A DNA stretch of 64,000 nucleotides from Pseudorasbora parva (Eukaryota > Chordata > Actinopteri > Cypriniformes > Gobionidae), in NCBI RefSeq assembly GCF_024679245.1, contig NC_090185.1, positions 2,535,464 to 2,599,463 on the forward strand. Direction: 5' to 3'. Shown in pieces: positions 39,241 through 50,907 of this stretch. Every line of letters begins with the position of its first letter. Position 1 is the first letter of the stretch. The translations under genes and the position numbers were made by a program. The notes under the pieces are model-generated. The model made no database searches. It was not told where the DNA came from and worked only from the letters and a program-made list of their open reading frames with translations.

Positions 39241-39689
39241 AATGTGAGGTACAAGGTGACAAAGGACAGTGAGGAGCCAAAGCCTGATGATTACGTACTC
39301 GTATCAACCTGCAGGAACAAGACGCTCCATGAACAAAACCGCCTTAAGTTGCATAAATGTTATGGGGAGGCAGAAATTCGAAATTCAAAGTATTGGCTTC
39401 AAAGCAGCAGTGATTCCGACTCTGATAGCGACTTCCCAATTCCAGAGGACTACCCTTTCCAATGCTGTAGAAAGAGTCTCGTCCTCTTGTGGAGAGACAT
39501 GTCTATGTTATATGTTGAGTGATACTGAATGATCAATCAATCAGTATTGGCGTATTACATGGTTAAGTCCTTTGTATTGAAAATATTAATACATTTCAGT
39601 AAAACCATGCAGTATTTGTGCAATTACATTGTAATCGTAATGTTCCTTGTTTTGTGTTACTTGACATTATCTTTGGTTCCAATAAATAC

Positions 39690-39815
39690 AAATAAAGGAG
39701 GCGGGAACCGGCGAACGTTCAAAAACTTTAATGTAAAAATAAATAAACTAAACGAAAGTAAACCGCAGGCAGCCCCTCACGGACGACTGCCCGCAAATAT
39801 AATGATTCACTCAAA
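39690..39815 (-). mobile_element. LTR-like fragment, inverse copy
   Basis: The complement carries GAGGGGCTGCC, an A/T-rich stretch and GTTCGCCGGTTCCCGCCTCC, as in 30210-30320 and 60490-60590. No coding part. Confidence 0.5.
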
Positions 39816-39830
39816 TTGTAGAATATTGTT

Positions 39831-40611
39831 TAAAATTGTTTGTATTTTTTGAAAAACATTACAATTATTATTGATGCATTACATAAAATATGCGCATTGT
39901 GTTTTAATTTTACTCGAGACAAATTAATATGACTGTCAGTAAAAGTCTTTAACTGAAAATATCATCTTAACATTATCTTAAAGTCTGCACAAAAAGAAAT
40001 GTCAAGACTATCTAATTTCTGTTCTTTAAATATAGTATAAAGCCTCTACTTCTGCAACAACCGCAGCATCTTGAACGTATTGGAATACCGTATAAAAGAA
40101 AGACCGAAACAACTGATAAGCATAGTAGATCTCTGAAATATTTCTTAATTGTCTTAAATATTTTAACAGCTTCTATGTTTGAAATCATTTAAGATGATTA
40201 TTATTTACCTCCTAAAGAATCAGCGTTGCGAGCTGTCTAATACTGTTTGTAACAAGCTCAGACATGTTCATAAAATAATCACAAATGATTGAAACTTTTA
40301 TTTTTTAATAAACCGTTTCTGGACCTTGATACACTTAAGCTCTCTCCTAAAGTTGAAGAACAAGCTGCTTGCTTGTCTTTTTTTTTGTACTGTGAATGTT
40401 CATAGGCATTTATATGCCTTATTGACTTGCTTTTTTTTACCCTGTGACATCTAAAATGTTCATTGTGTGCAACCTTTACACTTACATTTCTATTAGTTGC
40501 ATGTACTGCACATGATTTAATAACGAGGGTTGCCATCATTTGATAACTGTTTTGAAAACATATTTTTACATTTTAAACATTTCAGAATTTTATTTCAGGT
40601 TTTTGTTAGTT
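39831..40611. other. Unassigned AT-rich DNA
   Basis: No gene seen. Confidence 0.45.
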
Positions 40612-40615
40612 TTAA

Positions 40616-41829
40616 AGGTCCCATTCTTCGCGAGTCCATCATTCAAACTTTAGTTAGTGTGTAATGTTGCTGTTAGAGCATAAATAATACCTGTAAAATT
40701 ATAAAGCTCAAAGTTCAATGCCAAGCGGGATATTTTATTTAACAGAAGTTCCCTTTCAAAGCCGACAGCGAGCGGCCGGTTTGGACGACACCGCTGCACT
40801 TCCTGCTGTGATGACGTCACTAGAACCGTTTGTTGACTAAAGCTCCGCCCACAAGAACACGCAGAATAGGGGGCGTGGTCTCGTTGCTCTCGCAGGGCGA
40901 GAATAGGAAGCGTTGTTTTTGTAGTGTGTTTGTCGCCATGCCATTGAAACGCTGTTATTTTCATCCCGGAGTCAGATCACCTTTGTTTGGCCTTCCCACG
41001 GACGCTGCACGTAGAGATCAATGGCTACAGGTCATGTTTAACTCGGTTTCGGAAAATTATAATCACAATTTAAAACTATGTGCAGCACATTTAGCTGAGG
41101 ACTGCTTCCTCAATCTCAATCAGATTAATGCCGGATTCGCAGAAAGATTATTCTTAAAAGATGACGCAGTTCCCTCTTTGTCTGGAGAAGGCGTTGTTAA
41201 TGAGCCACAACCGGTAAGTGTATTTTATTATTTAAGTCGGTCCGTTTAACAGTTTATGTAACTCATGACACAAAGTGCAACGCTGTTTAGCTTTGTTAAC
41301 TAACGTTAGATGGTAATTGAAACTTATCCGAAAAACTTAGCATATAAAAGTGTAATAATTCATTCAGACACCATCGATTGTTGGTGTTTGTAATGATCAG
41401 TTTAAACTCCTGAATAGACAGCTTACCGTTCTGAAACATCCAGCAAAAGTCTTTCCTGAGCAGGCTGTAATCGATCCTCTTCAATATTCTCCGGGTCTGA
41501 TTCCGGCTCAAATTGATAAGGCAATATAGACATTTTTGCAATAACATTGAGCGCGCGTATCTTCCTTTCCGGGCAACGTGCGCTAAGCTGCTGTCCAATC
41601 ACAGCACAGGAAGCGCTGGCCCAATCAGAACTCGTTACGTGTTTCTGAAGGAGGGACTTCATAGAACAAGGAAATCATCAGGCCGCTTTTAGGACAGAGG
41701 AAACAGCGCTGTACAGATAAGACAATTGTGTGAAAAATACTGTTTTTTTACATGCGAAACATGAACTCATGTTATATTGCACACTGTAAACATAATCAAA
41801 GCTTCGAAAACACGCGAAGAACGGGACCT
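40616..41829 (+). mobile_element. Kolobok-like TTAA element carrying a THAP exon
   Basis: TTAA at 40612-40615 and 41830-41833. Inverted ends AGGTCCC(A/G)TTCTTCGCG. It contains an intact-looking THAP-domain first exon, and Kolobok transposases are known to use TTAA targets and carry THAP domains. The catalytic part is absent, so this is a deleted, non-autonomous copy. Confidence 0.75.
40938..41213 (+). CDS. THAP-domain exon of a Kolobok-type transposase, partial
   Basis: 92 codons from ATG (context GTCGCCATGC) to a strong donor GTAAGT at 41214, phase 0. The peptide starts MPLKRCYFHPGVRSPLFGLP, has the conserved Trp (RRDQWLQV), then KLCAAHLAEDCF for the C-x2-H zinc pair, and ends DAVPSLSG, which fits the AVPTxF box closing a THAP domain. 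The first zinc pair is unusual: after Cys6 the next candidate ligand is His9 and not a Cys. THAP domains bind DNA, here presumably the transposon ends. No downstream catalytic exon lies within the element, so no complete transposase can be made from it. A host-captured exon is a less likely alternative. No stops or frameshifts within the exon. Confidence 0.72.
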
Positions 41830-41833
41830 TTAA

Positions 41834-43010
41834 AGGCTTTCCAAATGTTCTGATACTGAGACTATCTATGCATATAACTGCTAGTTCCAATATCTGTTTA
41901 ATATGTCACTGAACGCTGATGTTTATCATCGCTCAAGCTGTTTAAGACCTTTAAACTGTTAAGCTGACTTCCAAATTTTGAAAAAATCCTAAGAAATGTA
42001 TACTCAGACTAAAACAAATACAGTTTGTGAATCCTTTGCACTAAACGCATAATTATAGTTTACTGTAAAGTCAAAAGGATAATATTTTTTATAATCAAAA
42101 AAAGCTATAATAAGCTTCAAAGTTTTGTAAAGTTATTAGAAATTTATTTGTATGAAATATCTTTATGAAAATAAAATTGAAGTGGGCCTTGGAGAAATCT
42201 AGAAATGCACTACAGCTAAAGCCACAAGTCTGACCATGTTATATTTCAGATCTGAAGATGATCAGTCTAAAACTCTGAATTTTATTAAACGTTTTACAAG
42301 ATCGTTTCATGTGATTTTATTTTGAGATATCGCTGAAATATCAACTGATGTTTATTGCCATGTCTTCTCAGCTTTCATTCTCTATTTTGCCTCTATTGTT
42401 TAGAGGTGCAAACTGCCCCATTCAGTTTGTCTCCCCGGCACACATTCACACTTCTGCGGACTGGTTATGGCTCTAATTATTATTCTTTTGTCTGCATTAT
42501 AATTACTAACGATTCTCTATTCAAACTGTTCTATTCAAACCTCATTTCTAAATCAAACCTCTCACTTTACCCTCACTGAGACTCTATTGAATGCATTTCG
42601 TCCAAATAAGCACTTCAGTAGTTTTACATTTAGAAAATGTTCATAAAAATAAAGTATTTACTCAGTGGCAGGTGCATCTAGGGCAAGCTAGCATGTTAGC
42701 TTAGCACACAAGCAAAACAACAATTTATACGATTAAAATCATGTTTTATTCAAAACTTGCTTCATATCACTTTATAATTTATAAGTCGAGTGTTTTATAT
42801 AACAATCTGTGATCTCATATAGCTTCGGGTCAAAAAATCTGACAGAAAATATACAATGCTAAAAGCTATGTGGAATAGCATTGCATTATAAATATCATCT
42901 ATTATGAAACCACCCAACATGGCATAAAGAACACAGACCAACCATATATTGCCGCGATTGTGTGTTTATTGTCTTAAAACGTGTCTATCTGCATAAAATA
43001 GCGATCTGAG
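41834..43010. other. Unassigned DNA
   Basis: AT-rich with short open frames lacking features. Confidence 0.4.
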
Positions 43011-43700
43011 GATCCCATAGACAGTAAAAGAAATGGACGGAGCGTTCCCATTGACGTCAACGGCGAAAGAATGAAGTCAACCTAGGGGCGCTCACTTCCT
43101 GATGGCTGAGTGAACTGCGCAGGCTCAGACTGAGCTTGAGGACGTAGATGTGACGTGAGCCTCCTGTCTGACAGCTGTGAGTCTTCTAGTAGATGTGGAA
43201 AGTGAAATCTGAATCCCGTTGTTTAAATATTTTCTCCCGTTGCTTTTGGCTCACTATGGGCTTCTACCCATTCTTCCCCCTTATCAGACTAGTCTCCAGG
43301 ACATGTCTCCACGTCCCCCCGACTGTCTCATAGACAGTAAAGATTGCCTGCGAGCGTCTCCTCAGGTCTATACGGTAATTTCTCAACTGTGCGACAGAGT
43401 CGCGTTGGTTATGACGCAATCATTAGCCTATTTTTACAAAAACAGCTTCTGCGGGGCGATAGTGTAAGATACAAGGTAACGGAGCCTTTTATGCATTGTC
43501 GTGTTTCTTTAGAAATAAACAATGGACAAATGGAGTCTTTAAACGTCTCAGATGTAAAGTTATTCACTGTCAAAGTGACTCAAAAATGAATGGGAGTCAA
43601 TGGGATGCTAACAGCAGGTGATGGCTTGGTTAGCAATGGCCGCCCCTAAGGGTGGAACGCTTTCCGAGCGCTAGATTACCCCCTTGGAGGATCCCAGGGA
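43011..43700 (+). repeat. Interspersed repeat with CATAGACAGTAAA motifs
   Basis: The first 140 bp is the inverse of 3490-3640. CATAGACAGTAAA occurs at about 43016 and 43331. GGATCCCA near the start and GGATCCCA near 43689 may be its ends. Family not recognised. Confidence 0.5.
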
Positions 43701-45110
43701 GCTGTGTGGATATGTCAGATACTTCCTGAATGTCACATGGTGTGTCTGTTCTTCATGTGTTCCACATGGGGTGAATTTTCAGTAGTACAGCTTTCCAGCG
43801 CCCTCCGGCTGTCAGAATGAATTGAAAACACAGCATATCACAGTATACTGCTCTCATAATCATACATCCGCGGATTTTGGATAAAGATTGAATAAATAAT
43901 ACTTCTCTGTATAGAAATTTGTCTCAAACATGTGAGAATCTATCAATATTTCTCCACATCTGCACACTTTTGAAGTAAAAGCCCTGAGGGAAGTTGTTTT
44001 GTCGAGTGTCTTCATGACGATCACAGAGGAGTATTTTATGAATGGGAGCAAATGACGCGCATATTACAATCAAAAGGTAGCGATGCCCAAGATCATATTC
44101 ATAACTCCTGGCACATATTAACACATTACGGTCATTATAAGACTTTGAGAATAAAACAGAGGTAAAAAAATTAAACTTTAGTCTTAGATCTTTTTAATGA
44201 TGTATAGTTTGTCAAGGTAATTACTTACACCTGATAGTAATTTTGAGCTAATTTAAGCAAAGCACGTCCTCGTCCTCGTGACGGTTATCAGATTTCAAGC
44301 ATTATTTATAACAGTAACATTTAATTCTATTTAAAATAATTACCAGCATATCATAAAACAAGTCAAATGTATTTAAAAGAGCAAATTATTTTAAGTAATT
44401 ATATTAATTACATCAGACTTGTAAGTAAAAAATACTTACAAAAACTTACTATACTAGGCATAGCAACAGTTTCTTCCCACAGGCCATTTCCCTCTTGAAC
44501 AGTCAAACAAATATCAACAAATATTGTCTGAACCTCTTAATGAGAGAAAGTACATATCATTAGTATGTTTTGGAAAAGTTTCCCGGTCAGAGCTCGATCT
44601 TGACCAACTCCGACTTGAAGAAGTGTGTGTTTCATGATCCTTTTGTTACAGGTCCTAGTATTGGTGAGGCGTCAGCGAGCCTCTTTGATGCGTCGTTGAG
44701 TAGTTCACACATAAAGATTAGCGAGCGCTGATCTCCCGCTGATTTTCCTATGATCACAGCTTGACATGTTGGTGAGATTGTTGACTTGCAAATTAGGTAA
44801 AATCCTGTAGTCTTGTTCATTCTGGAACAACATTCTTGTCTGAAAATATAGTCCTAACCCCTTAACCTAGCACTACCCATAACTTATCCCTAAAATCAGA
44901 GGCAGATGGAATAATACAAAGATGTTGACACAGGAACAACATTCCTGTGCTTCTCAAATGTTTAAGTGTCTCTGTACGGTTTGTCTTCGCACACCAGAGG
45001 CTTGTCTGAAGTGGTGCTGCTGCTGCTAGGTGTCATACAGCGAAGGCCTATACTTCATGTTAAACATATATATATGTAGTTTAACAACTTGGTTTTTAAG
45101 GTCTTGTTTT
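43701..45110. other. Unassigned DNA
   Basis: No gene, tandem repeat or element end supported in about 1.4 kb. Confidence 0.4.
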
Positions 45111-45412
45111 GCTTGATATGTTGTTTTGTAGATATGTTACCGTTTTAAACAGAATTTGGCTCGTTTTTAATAATCTACCGTTGATTTTCAGCGTCGAGTC
45201 TTCTAAGGTGAGCATTATTTAGCATAAACGTAAACTACTTTTACACAGTTTAAATGGCATTTTACGCTGTCATTTCTGAATTCTTTTTGAATCGGGTAAT
45301 GAACTATTTTTCTCTTCACGTAAAAAACGGTAAAATGTTAGTGAACTAATTGCTTTGTTGTTATGAATGTAGCTGTTAGGAGAAACAATTTTTAGATTCA
45401 AATGGACAGATT

Positions 45413-45930
45413 TAGCCTGACAAGCCAGACCCTCATCAAGATGTTTGGTCTGGAAACTCACCATTGACGGCTCAATCTGAGGGGCGGATAAACGGTTGTC
45501 TGTCAAACTCCCTCTGCACGCGATAGGATAGCGCTACAACAACCAGAGCAACGAAGGTGAAGCAGAGCTGACAGATTAAACATTCACCGTATCCGGTCGG
45601 CTAGACTCCGAACACATCTTCCCTTTTTAAGAATGACTTCAGTGCCGTTCTTTGTTCTTTTCTCCGAGAAAAGCTTAACTCAAGTCTTCCAGAGTCGCGG
45701 TCAAAGCTGATTCGAAAGACCGCCGTTCGCCAGTTTCTGTGTTTACTAGAAGCACGCAAACGCAGCACGGCCGTCGTCATTATGGCCCCGCCCATCGACT
45801 CTATACACGATGTGATTGGGCCGTCCAGATTCTGAGGTATACATCTCAGAAGGGTATTGAGAGTTCCTAGACGACACTCACGGGCAGATTAGATTTGCTG
45901 CCGCTAGGGTGCGTCTAGATTTCTAGGCTA
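45413..45930. mobile_element. Complete TAGCCT/GGCTA element with 9-bp TSD
   Basis: Exact 9-bp duplication GGACAGATT at 45404-45412 and 45931-45939. It starts TAGCCTGACAAGCCAGACC and ends TTTCTAGGCTA. The paralogous site near 61315 (ACTAAATTACAATGCTTGAT) lacks it. 518 bp, non-coding. Short inverted ends and a 9-bp TSD leave the superfamily open (Mutator-like is possible). Confidence 0.88.
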
Positions 45931-46336
45931 GGACAGATTACAATGGTTGATAAATTTGGGTGTTGCCACTATTTTTATTTAAAATTTGAGAAATAGTAGT
46001 ATTATTAAGCACTTTTATAGTCTTGTATCATTTATTCAGACTCCAGCTGTTTCTAGAAGCAAGTATTGTAAATAAAGTGAGACGATCTGCGGTTGATCCT
46101 GAATTAGTTGTTTAATGAGTAATGATAGTCAATGGCTCATCACTATTATCAGAGCAGCTGAAAAGCCTCTTTATTTCATGTCAATAGATCCTGTTTTCAC
46201 CGCATTCATTATGCCTTATGTCTTCACGCCCGTAGATTGCCACATTGAGCTCATTTTATTGGTGGCAAGCATAGGCCGTAAAAAAAATATGTTCCTACAG
46301 ACTTCAAATAAGCTATTGAGACATCTACAAGATGTA

Positions 46337-46735
46337 CACTGTAAAAAAAAACAAAAAAACAAAGTTGGTTTCTGTTGGTTTAACTTAAAAAAGTAAGTAA
46401 CCTGGTTGCCTTAAAATGTTGAGTATATTGAAATTAAAAATTTGAGTTGATACAATGAAGGAAATTTGTTTAATAAATAGAAACTCAAAATATTATTGTA
46501 TCTGAACAACGTGATAAATCATGAAAATAGCACTATTTGGCATGTTTCACTACATCATCAGAAATAACACACACACAATTACCCAATATGCTTACAAAAT
46601 CTTTTAATAATATTTTAATAAAGGTTGTCGAATCTCAAAAAATGTTCATTGTATTAACTCACAATTTTAATTTCAGTGAACTCAACATTTTAAGGCAACC
46701 AGGTAACTTTTTTTCTAAATAATTTTTTTACAGTG
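46337..46735. mobile_element. TA-flanked MITE with CACTGTAAAAAAA ends
   Basis: TA at 46335-46336 and 46736-46737. Ends CACTGTAAAAAA and TTTTTTTACAGTG. The two arms also share the AAGGCAACC(A)GGTAA motif in inverted form. The paralogue at about 62170 reads CTACAAGATATAGGTA without it, the expected empty TA site. Tc1/mariner-type target use. Confidence 0.88.
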
Positions 46736-47289
46736 TAGGTAAGTTTCATGACAGCATTTCTTTCATTAATCTGATAAACTGTTGTATAACACAATAAACA
46801 AAACCAAGTTGTTAAACTCAAATGGTGTGTTAATTTTTTCTTTTAGTTCATTAACACATTTATTTTTCAGTTTGTTTATTTCATTTGTATTCTTACAATG
46901 TTTATATTTATATTATATATCTTTACTGCTGTACTCTTACATTTTTTCTATACTTTCCCTAATGTGAGAGAAGATAAAATGTTGGAATACAATTTGTGGA
47001 TAAAAATAGTTAGAAATAAGAAGTTATTTTACTAGATATAAATACTTAATGTAAAAATTAATAACTCTTTCTTTTATTAGAGGAATAAAAGTAAATTATT
47101 TCTTCTTGATTTTGTCACATCTGCTCCTCCTCCTTCAGTGAAGCTCTTCCCACTGCAATTCACCAATAAATGCTGGAATATTCCCATCAGCCGAGTGAAG
47201 ACGAGCATCAGACCCTCAGGAAGAGCTGAAACCTAGGACAGAGTTTATTGAAGGACAGTGAGAACAGGAGAGATCCACAACACGGCAGA

Positions 47290-47314
47290 ATGAAACGCAC
47301 TGAAGAACAAAGAG
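47290..47314 (+). CDS. Zinc-finger gene 1, first coding exon
   Basis: Eight codons plus one base (MKRTEEQR, then G) before donor GTTGGT at 47315, phase 1. Joined to the acceptor at 56897 it gives MKRTEEQRDLMEESEEQG, a smooth reading frame into the zinc-finger exon. In the paralogue at 63053 the exon starts eight codons earlier with ATG (MRDPEHCR). Here that codon is AGG (47266-47268), so the original start is lost and the protein most likely begins at the in-frame ATG at 47290. Upstream sequence to about 47100 is the presumed promoter and 5' UTR. Confidence 0.8.
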
Positions 47315-47943
47315 GTTGGTGTTTATTCTATTTATATATTAAAACAAATATTGTTTGGTCAGTGACATGATTTGATAAACATTGCAGTGTTGGGCAGCAG
47401 CATCGCTACAAGTACTGACGCTACTAGCTTAACTACATTTTTCAGTAGCGTGGTGGTAGCGTCGCTGTTTTCTCAATGAAATAGCTTTTCAGTAGCGAAG
47501 CTCTTCTGTTGATCATGTAGTGCGGTAGCGTCCACACAAGCTAACGTTACATTTCCCCAAGCCTTTCTGAGGATCAAGCTCAAATTGGAAAACAACTGAT
47601 AAGTCGCGGATATACTTCACTTTCTAAGTTCCTTTCTGCCTCGCGCAGACGAGCACAGATGCGCGCGCGCGAGCCTTTCAAACTACTCATTTGGCAGTGA
47701 GCGCGTAAAGACGGGATAGGCGCGTGCACATTCGCACTATCTAGTTGACGTTTTTTTCCCCTAGCGCTCAATTCGCTGTTGCACGCGCATCGTCCGCGCG
47801 CTGACTAAAGAGAAACTGCAAAGTTTTAAAATCTATTGTGTCTCTTGAATAAACACCTCTTGTTAAAAGTATCGGGGTCCAGCCTGGCCACCTCTTGATA
47901 TGAATGAATGAATAAAACTTGTTTCATGTGTGTGGGAGATAGA

Positions 47944-47945
<2 letters not shown>

Positions 47946-48017
<72 letters not shown>
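47946..48017. repeat. (CA)n microsatellite
   Basis: About 36 CA units inside the hAT-like element. Confidence 0.95.
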
Positions 48018-48019
<2 letters not shown>

Positions 48020-48025
48020 GACACC

Positions 48026-48232
48026 AGGGGCCTATTGCACTATACTAGGATAAGGGATTGAGTCGGGATATTTGGGTTATCCCGGCTCAATTTATCCGCT
48101 AATATATATATAGTTTGCCTTCAGGGTATGTTTACATGACAGCTGTGTACTAAATTTTGCATAAAAATGACAAGATCACCAAGATATCCCGGCTTAATCC
48201 CTTATCCTAGTTTTGTGCAATAGTCCCCTGGT
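48026..48232. mobile_element. Palindromic MITE nested in the hAT-like element
   Basis: Arms CCAGGGGCCTATTGCACTA and the complement of CCAGGGGACTATTGCACAA, followed by ACTAGGATAAGGGATT on both sides. About 206 bp. No target duplication read with certainty. Confidence 0.8.
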
Positions 48233-49059
48233 TTTGTTAATATTATGGATCACATGTTTTTGTTGCCGAATTGATTTCGGACAGTTTTATGAATAACTAA
48301 AAAAAAGGTGTGTCTATATGCTCGACTTTTATTGATCACTGAGATAGCATTGATATGAATGAAGTGGGTTCAATATAAAAATAAATTTAAAAAAGTAGCT
48401 TAGATGTAGTAAACTACTTTTTTCAAGTTGCTGTAGATTAGCTTGCTACATTGCTAGTAAAGCTTAATTTAATGTAGCGTAACTGGTAGCGTAGCTCACT
48501 ACATTTTCCAAGTAGCTCGCCCAACACTGATAAACATTCACATTGATTGTCAACATCAGGCGGCCAAACTAAATATGAACGGGGCTCGTTTATTTTTTTA
48601 ACATTTTGCTCACATTTTTTTTTATACTACATTTCAAAATTAAACAACATTGAGGATAAGCAGATTTAGCATAAATTAATCCAAAGCTGTTTTATAGATT
48701 CTGATAAACCTGAGCTTCTTTGGTGTAGTTACTCTTTTTTTGTTTGTTTTTTTCCCCCCGTTTTTATTTTAAGAAAGGGGGAACAATGCATATTAACGAA
48801 CATTAAAACAAATGTAAATATGCCAGATTATAGCCTTAGGCTCATTTCCATCTGCAGACCCCCTGGCAGGTCGATGTTATACATAAAAGAAAAAGAAAAG
48901 AAAAAAAGAAAGAAGAAACTATATATAACTCAATAAGACAAAGACAGACACAATAATACAACAAGCAATATCAGAATACACAACAAAACAGCGACAAGTT
49001 AATTTGAAGAAGAAGAAAAAAAGGTAATAATAATAATAATTTACAATTCATCTATATTT

Positions 49060-49108
49060 GTTTAATATAAAGTGCATTATAAATAAAATGTATTATTATT
49101 ATTATTAT
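49060..49108 (+). mobile_element. Retroelement tail, plus orientation
   Basis: AAAGTGCATTATAAATAAAA then TATTATT repeats, the same tail type as the insert at 4731-4839. Only the end is recognisable. Confidence 0.5.
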
Positions 49109-49662
49109 ATTGCACCAAGTCTAAGAAAGAAGTTGAATGAATTATGGATATTGCACAGGCCCATCTTACAAACTTAACCAGTTAGAATACACCTCAAATA
49201 TGGTCGCATATTTGGGTCTCTCTCAACCACCTTTTCAATTTTATTTTAAACGTAAGAAACGTAGTACATTCCCTCACTGAAAGTGGGATGTTGTTCCAAA
49301 CCCTAGAGCCCTGAAATGACAGAACATTTTGAGAAAAAGATGTCCGTCTAAATGGGGGATCACAGTCACCTCTAACGGCGGCTCGCGTTACTCGTAAACC
49401 AGAGCCACTAAGAGATTTCTGTTTGATAAACTCATTCAATGGCGGAGGAGCCAGATTGTGAATAGCTTTATAAATCAGACAAGCAGATTTAAATAGTTTA
49501 AAATTAGAGAAACTTAAAAAACTGTATTTATCAAGAATATTGCAGTAATGGTATGAAAAAGACTTCTTATCCAAAACCTTCAATGCCCTTTTGTAGCATG
49601 ATTCAACTGGTCTAATAACTAGGGCCGGGACTTTAACGCGTTAATTAAGATTAATTAATTAC

Positions 49663-50471
49663 TAGGGCTGTTTCGAATGCCATTTTTTGAGCTTCGAAGC
49701 TTAGGTGGCAATCAATATCGAATATTCGAAGCTTCGGTGGGTGGGGCTAAATATATAATAATAGTGTCGTTTGCATTTGTATCATCTTTCACGACTTCAC
49801 GTTTCACTCTTCGGCATCGTAAATGTGTTGCGGCAGACCCAGTGGAGTGCATTTGGTGCAATATGATCAGGTGGCACACATTCTTTAAATATTAATAAAC
49901 ATTTAATAATCTTTTAAATAGAACAGTTTCCGGTACGCATTACACGGGCAGGTTTATGCTCCGAAAACGCACAGTGCACAAGTGATACAAAACACAAAGT
50001 CTGTTGAGAGCAAGAACTTTATAAGGTATTAATAACCAACCTTTCTTTAAAACAAATGAATCCCAAAACAGAAATTAAATTATTAACACACAGTGATTTC
50101 AATGAACTGTAATAAATAAAGAACACGGTAGCATGCTTATAAACAGTTGAATAAGAATAAATGAATTGTTTTTAAAATGACACAAAATGTAATATCTATT
50201 ACAATTAGTTTTAATCTATATAAGGGATTTATTTTGTCTTATTCGGACTTTTTGTTAATTTAAATCTTTAAAATGCGTGATGCTTTTATTGAAAGCATGT
50301 TGCGGTGTTTTTTTAAATTTATTATTATTATTTCAAGCATGAGTGAGAATGAGTCCGCGACGGAAGTCGAGCGTTGAAGAAAAAAGAAAAGAAAAGAATA
50401 TTCGAATCTCAAAACTGAAAATCGAATGCCACCTCACCGAACGAATATTCGATTATTCTAGTACAGCCCTA
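49663..50471. mobile_element. hAT-like element (TAGGGCTGT ends) nested in the previous one
   Basis: Exact 8-bp duplication TTAATTAC at 49655-49662 and 50472-50479. Ends TAGGGCTGT and ACAGCCCTA. Subterminal GAATATTCGAA-type motifs. No transposase. Confidence 0.92.
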
Positions 50472-50660
50472 TTAATTACGTGACTTTAACGAAATTTTAA
50501 TTAAGATTAATAAATTACGCAAAAAAAAAAAAAATTAACCACACTTCCACAAAGGATGGAAGCGTCGACAAGAGCATGGTTGTGTGAAAGCGATACAACA
50601 ACGAATTAGCTTATCACCGCCGCACATCGAGCCTCAAATATCACAAATATGCTTTTGCTT

Positions 50661-50907
50661 GTGGCGGCAGTGTCTCAGTGGTTCATGTAGGTTGTCTACA
50701 AACCAGAAGGTTGGTGGTTCAATCCCCGGTTCCACCTGACCAAGTGTCGAGGTGTCCATGAGCAAGACACCTAACCCCAGCTGCTCCCGACAAGCTGGAT
50801 GAGCCTTACATGGCTGACATCGCCGTCGGTGTGTGAATGGGTGAATGTGAGGCAAAAATGTAAAGCGCTTTGGATAAAAGCGCTATATAAATGCAGTCCA
50901 TTTACCA
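50661..50907 (+). mobile_element. tRNA-derived SINE, copy 2
   Basis: Same SINE as at 19010 and 61787, in plus orientation. Near-consensus polymerase III A box (TGTCTCAGTGG) and B box (GGTTCAATCCC), then a tail ending AAATGCAGTCCATTTAC. A weak flanking repeat TTTTGCT is at about 50653 and 50909. Confidence 0.88.

Larger units (their letters stand above)
37554..39522 (+). pseudogene. Unrecognised protein gene, broken by a frameshift and a transposon
   Basis: I do not recognise this protein. ATG at 37554 starts a frame (MTTETSVVGVTPTR) that continues through KQRIHLTKFLHEDDF and GDVYIGGFVFDK. At a CCCC run (37779-37782) it would need one base fewer. In the next frame it continues KDWSFFYNRVWSDLNG and EWDGATPN up to 37884, where a 1,356-bp transposon begins. 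Directly after it (39244) the same frame resumes as VRYKVTKDSEEPKPDDY and ends at 39522 after an acidic Ser-Asp run (SSSDSDSDSDF). With both lesions ignored it would be about 200 residues, with one strongly acidic tract and no signal peptide or membrane segment. The recovered frame on both sides of the insertion argues that this was once coding. It may be a host gene or a gene carried by an older mobile element. Confidence 0.6.
45290..47314 (+). repeat. Segmental duplication, copy 1 (upstream of zinc-finger gene 1)
   Basis: Aligns with 61205-63101 in the same orientation. Shared landmarks are a TCTTCACGTAA...ACGGTAA segment, CTCATCACTATTATCAGAGC, GCTATTGAGACATCTACAAG and the first coding exon. 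The elements at 45413-45930 and 46337-46735 occur only in this copy. The elements at 61561-62131 and 62285-62919 occur only in the other. Confidence 0.9.
47384..48529. mobile_element. hAT-like element (CAGTGTTGGGC ends) in intron 1
   Basis: ATAAACATT flanks both sides (47375-47383 and 48530-48538). Ends GCAGTGTTGGGC and GCCCAACACTG. Subterminal regions have GTAGC repeats. It contains a CA repeat and a nested palindromic MITE. No transposase. Confidence 0.87.

Noticed and set aside
39529..39852. 107-codon plus-strand frame downstream of the broken gene
   Set aside because: It runs into the inverse LTR-like fragment and shows no domain. The hydrophobic start alone is not enough to call a gene.
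47580..47771. 63-codon minus-strand frame in intron 1
   Set aside because: It lies wholly inside the hAT-like element 47384-48529 and has no recognisable motif.
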